From: Neoscytalidium dimidiatum
Lineage: Eukaryota; Ascomycota; Dothideomycetes; Botryosphaeriales; Botryosphaeriaceae
Direction of reading: 5' to 3'
NCBI GenBank assembly: GCA_037367355.1
Contig: CM074698.1
Coordinates: 434,001 to 498,000 of the forward strand
DNA length: 64,000 nucleotides
Below are positions 12,012 through 22,400 of this stretch, piece by piece. Each line of letters starts with the position of its first letter. The stretch's first letter is position 1. The notes below the pieces were generated by a model, which saw only the letters and a list, made by a program, of their open reading frames with translations, was not told where the DNA came from and did not search any database. The position numbers were made by a program, and so were the translations under genes.

Positions 12012-12616
12012 TGTGCTGCGGTGGGATTGAGCTGGAGCTGGACAGTCGCTTTGGTGCGATGTAGGCGGCAGGATAGCTGAGACGCGCCTCGAATTCGTTG
12101 CGGAGGGAATAAAAAGGATATTGAAGTTACAATGACTTGCCACGTGATTGAGGACGTGTTAGCTATAGCGGGATGATTGTGGTAATACTGGAAGCGACCG
12201 GGTTTGCAAGAAGGGAATGCCGCACGGGAAGTTACGAGAGACGGCCTTGGGCACAAGACGTTATCTTGATATTGTTTTGGACAATATGCATCTTCAAGTC
12301 CGAATCCGGACCTGTAGATCCAACGGGGTGGAGCTTTAGGATTCTCCCGAGCTTCAAAGGTGGGGTTGACGCGGCTGCAGGGACCATCTTCCCGCAAGCT
12401 CGGATTCTCCCGAGCGTCCTTTATCACGCGACAGCACGACATGCGAGCCCTGGACATGAGGTGATTGAGTTCTCCCAACAAGAGGGGGAGAAGATGTTGC
12501 GAGTTTTCAGGAAGCAGGCAGTTAACACTGAGAATTGCTGCCCAGAAACCTCTCTCTTGCCAATACCCTTTCAGCCTGTGTTGTTCATCAATTAGACAAA
12601 TTTTTGATCATCCACG
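12012..12616. promoter_or_regulatory. Shared divergent promoter, dehydrogenase / racemase-like gene
   Basis: A 605-base region. A 14-base word (GGATTCTCCCGAGC) occurs at 12339 and again at 12402, 63 bases apart. The second copy forms the inverted repeat CTCGGATTCTCCCGAG (12399-12414), a CGG-N6-CCG pair of the Zn2Cys6 type. TCCG-N4-CGGA lies at 12299-12310. Confidence 0.5.
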
Positions 12617-13345
12617 ATGTCATCCTCAGACCTCCCACCTCTTGGTTTCCTCGCTGTGGAAGTCAATATTCACAGGCCACCGGGCGATCCATACAATCCC
12701 CGCACATGGCCCTTCCCTCTGATTCACGAACTCGTCCCCGGCTCTCGAGAAAGTCAGATAGTCTCAAAGGAGGCCTACGACGCCGAATTCATCAACCGCT
12801 TCGTCGATTCTGGAAAGAACCTGGCCAAGAAGGGCTGCGTCGGCATCATCACTAGCTGTGGCTTTCTGGCGCTGGCGCAGAGACAGTTGAGCGAACGAAT
12901 TGGTATTCCCATCTCGACGAGTGCGTTGGTGCAGATTCCAAGCGTACGAGCATTTCTGGGTCCAGAGAAGATAATTGGAGTTTTGACGTATGACGATGAG
13001 CGGCTCGGTGAGCGGCATCTGCGAGAACTGGGCGTAGATCCTGCGACGATCCGGATTCTTGGATTACCCGCAACTGGCCACACGCGGAAGGTGATACAGG
13101 ACGGGATCAAATATGATAGCACGGAGATGGAGCAGGAGATGGTTGATTCGGCGGTAAGGCTTGTAGAGGGTATCAAGGAAGAGGGAAAGGAAGTTGGCGC
13201 CTTGGTGTTGGAGTGCACGCAGATGCCACCGTATGCAGTTGCCATTCAAGAGAAAGTAGGTGTTCCTGTGTACGATGTATACACGATGGGTTTGTGGTTT
13301 TATTCGGGTTTGGTGAGGAAGACTTCCGTAGCGTGGATATCGTAG
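12617..13345 (+). CDS. Asp/Glu/hydantoin racemase superfamily protein
   Basis: A single exon of 242 residues. The protein shows the two-cysteine layout of the superfamily: GIITSCGFLAL with Cys81 and ALVLECTQMPPYA with Cys200, each at the end of a strand in one of two pseudo-symmetric halves. Members use the Cys pair as acid and base to racemise Asp, Glu or hydantoins, or to isomerise or cleave small acids such as maleate. Length fits the cytosolic racemase/decarboxylase group. The N-terminus (EVNIHRPPGDPYNPRTWPFP) and LECTQMPPY resemble a fungal and bacterial subgroup of unknown substrate. Its place in a cluster with a D-hydroxyacid dehydrogenase and an aldolase suggests a role in processing chiral acids (inference). 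Confidence 0.82.
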   Translation: MSSSDLPPLGFLAVEVNIHRPPGDPYNPRTWPFPLIHELVPGSRESQIVSKEAYDAEFINRFVDSGKNLAKKGCVGIITSCGFLALAQRQLSERIGIPISTSALVQIPSVRAFLGPEKIIGVLTYDDERLGERHLRELGVDPATIRILGLPATGHTRKVIQDGIKYDSTEMEQEMVDSAVRLVEGIKEEGKEVGALVLECTQMPPYAVAIQEKVGVPVYDVYTMGLWFYSGLVRKTSVAWIS

Positions 13346-13687
13346 ACGCATAGTAGTACCAAGGCAAATATCCTACCGGAGGTGTTGCCAAATCGATGAC
13401 CCTCATGCACCCTTAATTTACCAATTGCCCACGCATGCTTCCTGCTTCTCGTACTAAATATATTCTTTGTCCGAAATGAGTGAAAGAAAGATTTCAGCGC
13501 TCTCCGGTCGAGGATGAGCTGCTTGTCGGTCATGTGGAAGTCTTACTCTCTGGGTAGAAGCAAGCGTATGCCTATTTAGTTCGCAATCAAGCCTTCTCCC
13601 GTTGGACTGAGTACCTATAGATCTCTGACAACAGGAAAAAATGTCTGTATAAATAAATCATAGATATTTCAACCGGTCTTGCCCCAC
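13346..13687. other. Intergenic between convergent racemase-like and aldolase genes
   Basis: About 340 bases, two 3' regions. No gene or repeat seen. Confidence 0.4.
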
Positions 13688-14749
13688 TCAGACCAAGAAA
13701 TCCCCTTTCGTCTCCTTCAAAATCATCTGGTACTCAGGCTCGAATTGCATGTACATAACCTCCGGGCTACCCGTATTCCTCTTCGTATACTCCGCCTCCT
13801 CGTCGCTGACGATCGTCTTCTTCAACTGGCTCCCATCGGGCGCCACAGCAGCCTCAGTCAGCAACTGGCAGCGGCACGCCCTCTCCAACGCAATGAAGAA
13901 CGCCGCGGCTTCCGCGATCGTCCCGCCACACGTCAGAATGCCATGATTCTGCAAGATGACGTTCTTCTTGGTCGGCCCGAGCGCGTCCGCCAGCCTCGCG
14001 CCCTCCTCCTTGGCGAAGACCACGCCGCCGAAGTTCGCGTACACGGCCAGGTCGTCGTAGAACATGCAGCTGTCCTGGTTCAGCATGTCGAGCGGGCGGC
14101 CGAAGTTCGACCACGCGCGCGCGTACGGGCTGTGCAGGTGGCAGGCGGCGTGGACGTCCGGCCGGCGCGCGTGGACCGCCGCGTGGATGATGAAGCCCGC
14201 CGTGTTGACCAGCCTGTCCGCGCCGCCGACCCGGCTGCCCGCCGCGTCGACGCGGACCATGTCCGAGACGGTCAGCAGGCCGAAGTGCACGCCGTACGGG
14301 TTGATCCAGAAGGTGTCCGGCTGGACGGGGTCTGGAAGGGATTAAATGTTTGTGCGAGAGTTTCGATGGATAGGTGTGCTTAACGGACCTCGGAGGCTGA
14401 TATGCCCGCTTCCTCCGTCCGCGAAGCCGAGCTTGGCGAAGATACGGAAGGCCCCGGCCATTTGCTCGAGTTGCCATTGGCGTTGCGCTTCTTTCGTTGC
14501 TGGCCACGGGATGTGGTATCGGCTACGGCCGCCGCCTGATGTGCCGGCATCCCTGTTCAGGATTGAAGAATTGCCTTTGGCTTGCACTCCAGGTGAAGCT
14601 TCTGTCATCGTGGCGGTGGACGACATGGTGCGTGGATTGACGAAGCTGCGAGAGTTGGACATAGAGAGAACATCGGCAGAGGGTCTAAAGAATAGCTGGA
14701 GTGGCGCTGACTCGGTGCTCCCCGCACTTAGCATCCATGCATGAGCCAT
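13688..14749 (-). CDS. Class II aldolase/adducin-family protein
   Basis: Exons 14749-14389 and 14331-13688 with a 57-base intron (GTCCGT..CAG) give up to 334 residues. The zinc site is visible: CHLHSPYARAWS (HxH) in the middle and NHGILTCGGTIAEAAAFF later, both hallmarks of the class II aldolase fold, preceded by GSGHISLR and FWINPYGVHFG. Members cleave or epimerise short sugar phosphates, or decarboxylate small acids, using the metal to hold an enolate. Two later Met codons (14662, 14629) could be the true start, since the first about 40 residues are of low conservation character. It is divergent from the DUF1338 gene with a 260-base shared promoter that contains CCG-N6-CGG at 14759-14770. 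Confidence 0.88.
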
Positions 14750-14758
14750 CGGCTTCCC

Positions 14759-14770
14759 CCGAGCTCACGG
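14759..14770. promoter_or_regulatory. CCG-N6-CGG everted triplet pair (candidate regulator site)
   Basis: CCGAGCTCACGG lies in the 260-base region between the aldolase and DUF1338 starts. It has the same triplet arrangement and spacing as the site at 8531-8544. Short motifs like this can occur by chance, so support comes only from recurrence in the cluster's divergent promoters. Confidence 0.3.
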
Positions 14771-15009
14771 AAGCAGTATCCGAACCCTTTTCCGATCACT
14801 CCGACCGGGGTCTCTCTTTAGATGCCCTCGAATAGACAATCTTCACGCAAACAGCCGGTTAGTTCCGGGATGATATCATGCCGTCCGACTTCAAGAAGGA
14901 TGGCTTGAGTAGAGGCTTGGATCGAGAACTTAAGCACACACCTTCAATGCGTTCCCGTGTTTAAGGAAACGACAATACTATAGAGGCAGCCTCTGCAATC
15001 GAACCGGAA

Positions 15010-16443
15010 ATGGAGGATCCGCACGACTATGTCGACACCGATGAACTTCGAACCACCTTTGCGGTGGCTATGTCAGCCATGTACAAAAAGGAAGTGCCCT
15101 TGTACGGCACGCTGATCGATATCGTGCAGGAGGTCAACAACGAAACACTCGTGAACTCCAACGACCCAAAAGTCACAGCTCTTCGCGCCGGCAGCGTTAC
15201 TTCCGAGAGACTCGATCTGGAGAGACACGGTGCGATTCGGCTTGGAACTCCATATGAGCTTCAGACGGTGCGCCGCATATTCGCCATCATCGGCCTCCAC
15301 CCAGTCGGCTATTACGATCTATCTCCTGCCGGGCTGCCGATGCATGCAACATGTTTCCGGCCAACGACCGACGAAGCGCTGAAGAGAAATCCGTTTCGAG
15401 TGTTCACGACCTTGCTGAGACCTGGTCTGCTCAGAGAACCCGGATCAAAGGATGTCGCGTTGGCTTTGCTGCAAAAGCGCAGCATCTTCAGCCCTGAGCT
15501 TCTCAAGCTTCTTGACGTTGCGGAAGCTCAAGGTCTGCGCCTTGGGCCAGATCGAGCTCAATCATTTGTTTCCGAGGCGATGAAGACTTTTGGGTGGCGG
15601 CCTGTGGCAGCAGCGTCAAAAGGCGTGTACGAGGAGTTAAGAGAGGAGCACCCGATCCTGGCTGATATTGCATGCTTCCAGAGCGCACACATCAATCATC
15701 TCACCCCCCGGACTCTCGATATTGGGGCATGCCAAGAAAGGATGAAGGCGAATGGACTGGCCGTGAAAGAGCGGATTGAAGGTCCACCACTCAGGGGCTG
15801 TCCCATTCTCCTGCGACAGACGAGTTTCTTGGCGCTCGAAGAGTCCATCAGATTCCCAGAGGGCGATGGAACACTGGCGCAAGGATCCCACAAAGCTCGG
15901 TTCGGCGAGATCGAAGAAAGTGGTGCTGCAGTGACCCCCAAAGGAAGAGCACTCTACGATCGCCTCATGACTAAAGTCAGGGACAAAATCTTGCGTGCGG
16001 GGACTTCTTATGAGCCCTGCGAACAAGATCGGATTCTGTCAGAAATCTTCGCGGAATATCCCGATACGTGGGAGGCTCTTCGAAAAGAGCATTTGGTGTA
16101 CTTCACATACCGGTGTACCAAGGGTGCGGAGGCGTGGGGTGGTGCCTCCACTGAGCTTTCGCGAGAAGATCTGCTTGCAAGGGGGGTCTTGGAAGCCGTA
16201 CCAATAACGTACGAGGATTTTCTCCCCTTGTCTGCCGCTGGCATCTTCCAGTCCAATCTTGGAAAGCGACGAGACTCTTCCGTGGAAATTCATGTCGCAT
16301 TCGCTGATCAATCAGGTTTAGAGAAGGCGCTGGGGTGCGCTGTAAAGGACTCGGATAGAGCGTACGCTGAGGCACAGGAAGCAAGTTTGAGAAGCTGTGC
16401 GAGGGTCCTTGGTATTGATGAGGCACGTCTTCTTTTCTCATGA
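15010..16443 (+). CDS. DUF1338 protein, 2-oxoadipate dioxygenase/decarboxylase (HglS/YdcJ) family
   Basis: A single exon of 477 residues, the usual full length. The motif ERHGAIRLGT (71-80, His73, Arg77) matches the N-terminal metal His and substrate Arg of the family. SAHINHLTPRTLDI holds the second His (probably His230), and RFGEIEESGAAVTPKG holds the acidic ligand (probably Glu300). Characterised members use Fe(II) and O2 to turn 2-oxoadipate into D-2-hydroxyglutarate in lysine breakdown. Residue roles are assigned by motif, not structure. The gene is divergent from the aldolase and ends 86 bases from the convergent Zn2Cys6 gene. With the amine oxidase, it suggests a route from an aminoadipate-like amine through an oxo acid to D-2-hydroxyglutarate (inference). 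Confidence 0.85.
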   Translation: MEDPHDYVDTDELRTTFAVAMSAMYKKEVPLYGTLIDIVQEVNNETLVNSNDPKVTALRAGSVTSERLDLERHGAIRLGTPYELQTVRRIFAIIGLHPVGYYDLSPAGLPMHATCFRPTTDEALKRNPFRVFTTLLRPGLLREPGSKDVALALLQKRSIFSPELLKLLDVAEAQGLRLGPDRAQSFVSEAMKTFGWRPVAAASKGVYEELREEHPILADIACFQSAHINHLTPRTLDIGACQERMKANGLAVKERIEGPPLRGCPILLRQTSFLALEESIRFPEGDGTLAQGSHKARFGEIEESGAAVTPKGRALYDRLMTKVRDKILRAGTSYEPCEQDRILSEIFAEYPDTWEALRKEHLVYFTYRCTKGAEAWGGASTELSREDLLARGVLEAVPITYEDFLPLSAAGIFQSNLGKRRDSSVEIHVAFADQSGLEKALGCAVKDSDRAYAEAQEASLRSCARVLGIDEARLLFS

Positions 16444-16529
16444 AGTTCTGTCTTTAGTATGTAGCCTGCAGCCTTGGATTGAATGAAGACAAACCGGCAT
16501 TAAGCATGGAACCGATTCGAGTACGGCAC

Positions 16530-18764
16530 CTAGCCCGTGAAATCACGCAAATCATCGAATCCGAATTCAGGTTGCTGGAAGTCTCTCATCCCCTGTAATA
16601 GCTCGTTGAACAGCCACTCAGCCTCATGAGGTACTGACAGATCGTCCAGACCCATGATCCAATCTTGAGATGAAGCAGCGTGAATTCCTTGCTGTTGTGT
16701 GCCGCCTGCGTCTGACCGGTGCAGATCGAAATCTGAAGTTTTGCTTCTTTCGTTGCAGACCATGTTGATTGTCCTTTCAGATAAAGTCTCGAATGCGTCT
16801 CGGTAGGTGGTGGCCTGGCTCCAACGCTCTGCAATGATGACAAGCACAGTGTTGCAGGCCATACACGTGCTGATGACATCGGACTGCCTAGAATTTTGGC
16901 GAACCTTTTCAGATTTCCACAAGCAGTAGAGATAAGTCATTCCGCCAACAAAAAGTATGTGAAGGGAACCCCAGGTGAATTGGATGGTCGGGCTCTGGTA
17001 AAGCTTCCTGTAAAGTAAACACATTTCTCGAGCCCGATATGCGCATTCTTCAAACGCTTTCTCTACGCCCTTCTCTTCCCCTGGTGGGGAGGAAATTATT
17101 ATGTGGTGCCGGTAGAGGAGGAGTATTGAGTGGTCGTATGCGATCTGAAACCACGCTTGTGAAGCGAAAACCGACAGTGGAGAAGAGCCGGGATTGTCAA
17201 TGGGGTCGGGTATCGCAGCATGCCACTCCTCAAGTTCTTGACGTAAACGATCAACAACTACCTGTCCTGTCATGTTGCGGGGCGGTATATCTTTAGTGGC
17301 AGTCTGGTATAGATTGGATGCAAACTTGGACCACAGCCGACGGAGTTTGATGACATGAATTGCTCCGGTCATGTACGTTGGTTGATCGGCAGAGGACGAA
17401 CGAGGCTCCTTCCTTAGACCATCTCTGGCAATATACTCATCCTCGAGGTCCAGCGGCATCTCCACATCTATAGCATCGTCTGGAATGCCTACAGGTCGTC
17501 CAAGGATACACGCGGCCACCCGATCAATGTCGTAGGCTACCCAGAAGCACCTACGTGACATTTCAGCGGCGAGAACGTCCGTATATTTGCGATACTTCGA
17601 TACGCTTCTGTGGTAGCCGAGCTCGATGCAATGCCGGATTGCCATGCCGGAGATCTTCCACAGACTGACACCGACTGGTGACCTTATCGAGTAGACCGCA
17701 CAGCAAAGGATACTCTGTATTGACTCAAGTCCATCAAGGTCAAGAACTGTCGCTTGGTGGTCAAGCGCCATGACATAGTAAGCCTCAGCTGCATCGCGAT
17801 GTGCGGGGCCGAGGGCGAGAGAGCCAATTGCGTACACCATCAAGACAAAGAACAAGGCTAGATCTCCAGCTTCAGAGAGAGCGTTAGCCGCATTAGCTCT
17901 GAGGCAAGCTTGCTCCCAGGCGAGAAAAGTGGGCTTATGGAGAAATGGATACTGCGGATGAATGTTCTTGAAATACGCTTGGGTCAGGGTCGCGGCCAAA
18001 GCTGAGGACGGGAATGACACCGACACGGTCCGCTGTATCTCCGGTCCGTGTGTTTCAGGGACTGTGCCACTGTACTGAGAGCTTCCATGGCGTTTTGGTA
18101 AGCCCATAGTTGTGCTCACGATGCGCGAAAACGACACGGCGCAGGACGAGCCGAAGTAGTGCGGCTCGCGGCCCGCCGCACTCAGGCATAGAACCGCAAC
18201 ATCGGTAGTTAGGTCGTCAACTTGCTCATCCTCAACATCTCTTGTCGCTACTGGAAACGCATCTTGGAAGGCGGGTGATTCGGTCCCGGTTTGGGGAGGT
18301 AGAGAGCCGTGAAAGATAGGTGGTGGTCTTGCACTTGATGCTTGGCCAAGATTTTGAGAGAAGCGCGGCTGACCGGATCCATCGAAGTGATCCGATGCCA
18401 CGTCAGGTCGCGTCTCCTGCAGTAGGGCCTCAAGATAAGCGACACGAGTCTCGAGCGACTTCAGGTAGTCTCTCGGCCTGTGCAGTCCTGTCGCAGGGTC
18501 CTCGACTAAGCAATCTGGCCTCGATCAACGCCGTATTCACTGTATAGTCGTTTTAACAAAATTACCTCGTCCGGTCCGAACGCAATTTTGACATTTTGGG
18601 GCCTGGCCATCGCACTGGGCTTGGGTCAGCCTGTGCGCCGCCTCGGGTTACGTTGAAGAAGACTGATAAAACACCTTTAGCTTCTTGCTTTTGCAATGGA
18701 TGCAAGCGAGCATCGTCCGCTCACCAAGACGTGCCCGCTTTGGGCCGGGGCGATCCATACTCAT
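16530..18764 (-). CDS. Zn2Cys6 transcription factor with fungal-specific middle domain
   Basis: Exons 18764-18675, 18614-18566 and 18514-16530 give 707 residues; introns of 60 and 51 bases split the zinc cluster. Assembled, it reads ACIHCKSKKLK, then CDGQAPKCQNC, then VRTGRDCLVED: six cysteines in Gal4-type spacing, preceded by basic residues. YLKSLETRVAYLEALL follows as the dimerisation coil. The fungal_trans domain is recognised from YFKNIHPQYPFLHKPTF, SLWKISGMAIRHCIELGYHR and CFWVAYDIDRVAACILGRPVGIPD. The open frame alone would start at a GTG near 18401 and lack the DNA-binding domain; the spliced start adds it. It lies at the edge of the metabolic genes and is the likely cluster activator, binding CGG/CCG pairs (inference). 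Confidence 0.9.
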
Positions 18765-19489
18765 AATTGTACGGGTTAAGGCGTACGAAGAAGGCACACG
18801 ATGATGTTAAGGTGGGGTTGGGAAAACGAGTGCACATTAGCGTCGGCGGTTACATACTTGAGGCCGGTTCAGATGACTAAGCAGGTGGACGACTTTCTTC
18901 GCTTCTCTACGCTTGGAAAATATATAACGAAATTATTTTGACTGAATTTCCTCGGAAATGGGTTAAGTCACTGGCTGAGGCGAGAAACATATTCAACATC
19001 GTGCTATGCAACGAGATATATCACTCTTTGCAATGCCTTCTTTCAAAAGTGCGAAACTTGAATGCCATTCGATCAGTTGACTAGCCGTCCAGCAGCTATA
19101 CTTGTTAATACAATGCCACAGCGAAGTATAATCTCCTTAGACCAAGCGCAGTAGTCTTAACACCAATCTCATGTGGACTCCCCAATAAGGCAAAAAAAAA
19201 AAAAAAAAGCTCGAGCATTCACGCCATTCCAAAAGCAACTCAAACACTCTGAAAGCCCGCATTACAAACTCCTGCCATATTGATGCTCTCGGCCAGCCGC
19301 CACAACACGCACCGAAACCGATACGTATGAAAAGAACACCCTCATCAAGAACGCCGTAAAATACCAAAAAAAAAAAAGAGCAAGGAAAAAGAAAACAACA
19401 AATCCTCATCCCAATTTGGATCTAAAGAAACCAAGACAGCGCCTCCACGTACTGCACACATACACACACACACACACACACAAATACGC
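18765..19489. other. Intergenic with poly(A) tracts
   Basis: Upstream region of the Zn2Cys6 gene and downstream region of the giant repeat gene. A-runs lie at about 19193-19208 and 19364-19375, and a (CA)n tract at about 19459-19481. No gene seen. Confidence 0.5.
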
Positions 19490-22400
19490 TCACCCCACCG
19501 TCGCGACAGTAACAAAGCTCCCACCAGGCCCATACGTCCCGACAACCTGCTTGTACCCGGGAATGCATGCGCTCGGTTCGGGCACGAACGAGGTGATGAG
19601 GCCGGCCGGGCGGGTGCTGGTAAGGGTCGCAAGCGTAGTGGTTGGGGGAAGGGACGGGAGGGGAATGACTGGGATGGAGAGAGGAGCGGAAGGCAGCGAT
19701 GGCGACGACGGAGCTGCGGATGGGGAGCTGGGGGCCTGGGCGGAGACGGGTGGTTGGGCGGAAGGCGCAGATGGGGGCGCTGCCGAGGGCGCCGATGGCA
19801 CGACTGGAGGCGCTGCGGAAGGCGCGGACGGGGCAGCGGGCGCTGGTGAGGAGGGCGCGGGCGGGGCGATGGGAACCGGTACGGAGGACGGTGAAGATGA
19901 TGCTTGAGGCGAGGTAGAAGGGGAGGTAGGCGAGATGGAGGTTGTAGATGGTAAAAGCGGGGCTGGCGGTGAAGGGGGGACGGGTGCCGCGATGGAGGGC
20001 GCAAGCGGCGGTGGTGCGGATGGAAGAGAAGACGCTGTTGTAGATGAAACGGCCGCTGTGGCTGTCGCGGTAGGGATATTAACGAGCACAACGGTCGTGG
20101 AGACCAGCTGGCTGACCATCGTGCCAACCACGCTCGTGAATAGGAGTGACCCGGATGTCTGGACGATTGTGAGGACATTTCCTGGTGGGGGATTCGAGGA
20201 GGGTGAGGCCGCGGGCGGGGACGCGAGAGGAATAATGGGACCGGGAACCGAGGGCGGGACTGCCCCCGAGGGACTAGCTGTCGGCGGGCCTGTACCCTCA
20301 GTCGATGCAACAAGCGCAGAAAGAGCCCCAGATGCGGAAGTAGGAGTTCCGATAATGACTGTCGGAGGATCTGGGCTTGTCGGAAAGAGGGTGAAAACAG
20401 AGATAGTGCTTCCAGGAATACCCGCAGTACGAGTAGTCATGGATACTGTGACGGGAGCGGTAATGCTTGTAGGGGTCAGATGGTATACGGTCGGCAGGCC
20501 GATAACCTGTCTTCTCAGTTCAAGCACCGGATCCAGAGTAATTACGAATTGCCTTACACCAGGTGAGTAACCAGCTGTGCGGACAACTTGTAGTCCAGAG
20601 GGTAGAGGTGGCTGGGTGATGGTGGGAAATTCCGCAGAGATGCTTATTCCTGCTCCAAGCGACGCTTCAAGAGTAGCTCCGAGAGTTACGTCAATGCCAT
20701 TTGGGTGTGATGTGGGCAAGTTGGTTGATGGCGTGCTCAAAGATGGCATCGAAATGGAGGGAAGCACGGCGGATAAGCTGATTGATGGTAGGCTGGCAGA
20801 TGGAAGTGAGACACTGGGTAATGAGATTGACGGAACTGTGGTAAGCAAGCTTATTGGTGGTAAGCTTGCAGATGGCAACGAGATACTTGGGACTGATATG
20901 GATGGTACATAGGTGGCCACGCTGATACTAAAGCTTGAAAATGTTGGAAAAGCTGTAGGAAAGGTAAGTAGAGTGGTCGGCGCGGACAAAGAGAGTATCA
21001 ACAAGCTGGGCACCGACAGGTTCGGGAGCGAGACGCTCGGAACGGAAATAGGCGGCACCAACAAACTTGAAGTCGACAGTCCTTGGATTGAAACATTCGG
21101 TATTGAAAAGCTTGGGACTGGTAGAGTAGGTATCGACAGGCTGGGAATAGAAAGGCCGGGGCTGCTCAGTCTTGGCAAACTCGGACTTGGTGCATTTAAG
21201 GTAGGTACGTTCAAGCTCGAAAGGCTCAGGTTGGGCTCACTTAAGCTAGGGGCGCTGAGACCTGGAATACTCAAGCTTGGGACATTTAAGCTTGGAACGT
21301 TTAAGCTCGGGATACTGAGACTCGGAATGTTGAGGCTGGGAATGCTGAGAGTGGGAATGCTCAAGCTCGCGATACTAGGGATGCTGAGACTCGGAATGCT
21401 TAAGCTGGGTATGCTGAGACTTGGAATACTAAGGCTTGGCACATCCAGAGACGGGAGGCTCGGATTAGGAACGGAGAGACTTGGCACGGAAAGGCTCGGG
21501 ATCGCTAAGCTTGGGATGGGCAGACTGGGAGCCGAGAAACTGGGTATAGAGAGACTCGGAATGGGTAAACTGATGATTGACAAGCTTGGGATTTGGAGCG
21601 TCGGAATAGCTACGCTGGGAACCGAAAGCGTAGGCACGGAAAGGCTCAGAGTTGGCAGGCTAGACAACAAGAGCGTTGGGACCGATACTGAAGGCAGCTC
21701 CAGACTGAGGATAGAAAGCGACGGCAGGCTGGGAGCTGATATAGATAAGGATGATATTCCAGGACTCGGAACCGGGATACTCGGGAGCGCCAAGCTGGTG
21801 ATACTGAAGGGCGGAATAGATAAAGTTGGTAATTCGATGCTTGGGATGCCTAGAGTAGTCGGTATGCTCAATGGTGGGAGTGAAAGAGTAGGAAGTGGCA
21901 GGGACGGTACACTTATTGTCGGTAGCCCTGGAGTACTGGGAGGTGGGACCGAAAATTGCGGAGGCTGTACCGAAAGAGCAGTTGGGGAAAGTGAGTTTTG
22001 CGGTACAATCGGCGGCGGTCCGCTTTCAGCTCCATATGGGACTGGGTCTGATATTAAAGCCGTCAATGGGATCCCAAAACCCAGCGACGGGACATTGGGC
22101 GATTGGACTGAGATCGAGACGGCCGGGGGAGATAGGGAAGGGAGCGTGACAGAAGGCCCACCTGGAAGAAGGCTGTTTGTCGGGACAATTGGAGCGGGGC
22201 CGCTTTGAGCGCCATTGGGGATCGGATCGGGTATCAACGTTGTCAATGGTATCTCGATGTCAAGGGATGGTGGACTGACTGGAGGAACTGTAATCGAGAT
22301 GGACGGCAGGAATGCTGAGGGCAAACTCAAAGCGACAGAGGATAGGGCAAGCGACGGAAGGCTCAGCGAAGGCGCGCTCAGAGAAGGGACGCTTAGCGAT

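Noticed and set aside
11449..12481. Several long GC-rich frames on both strands around the dehydrogenase
   Set aside because: Shadows of the GC-rich first exon. Only the frame with the glycine motif and catalytic residues is real.
18401..18401. GTG at 18401 as the start of the regulator
   Set aside because: The frame continues upstream through two good introns to a full Zn2Cys6 domain and an ATG at 18764.
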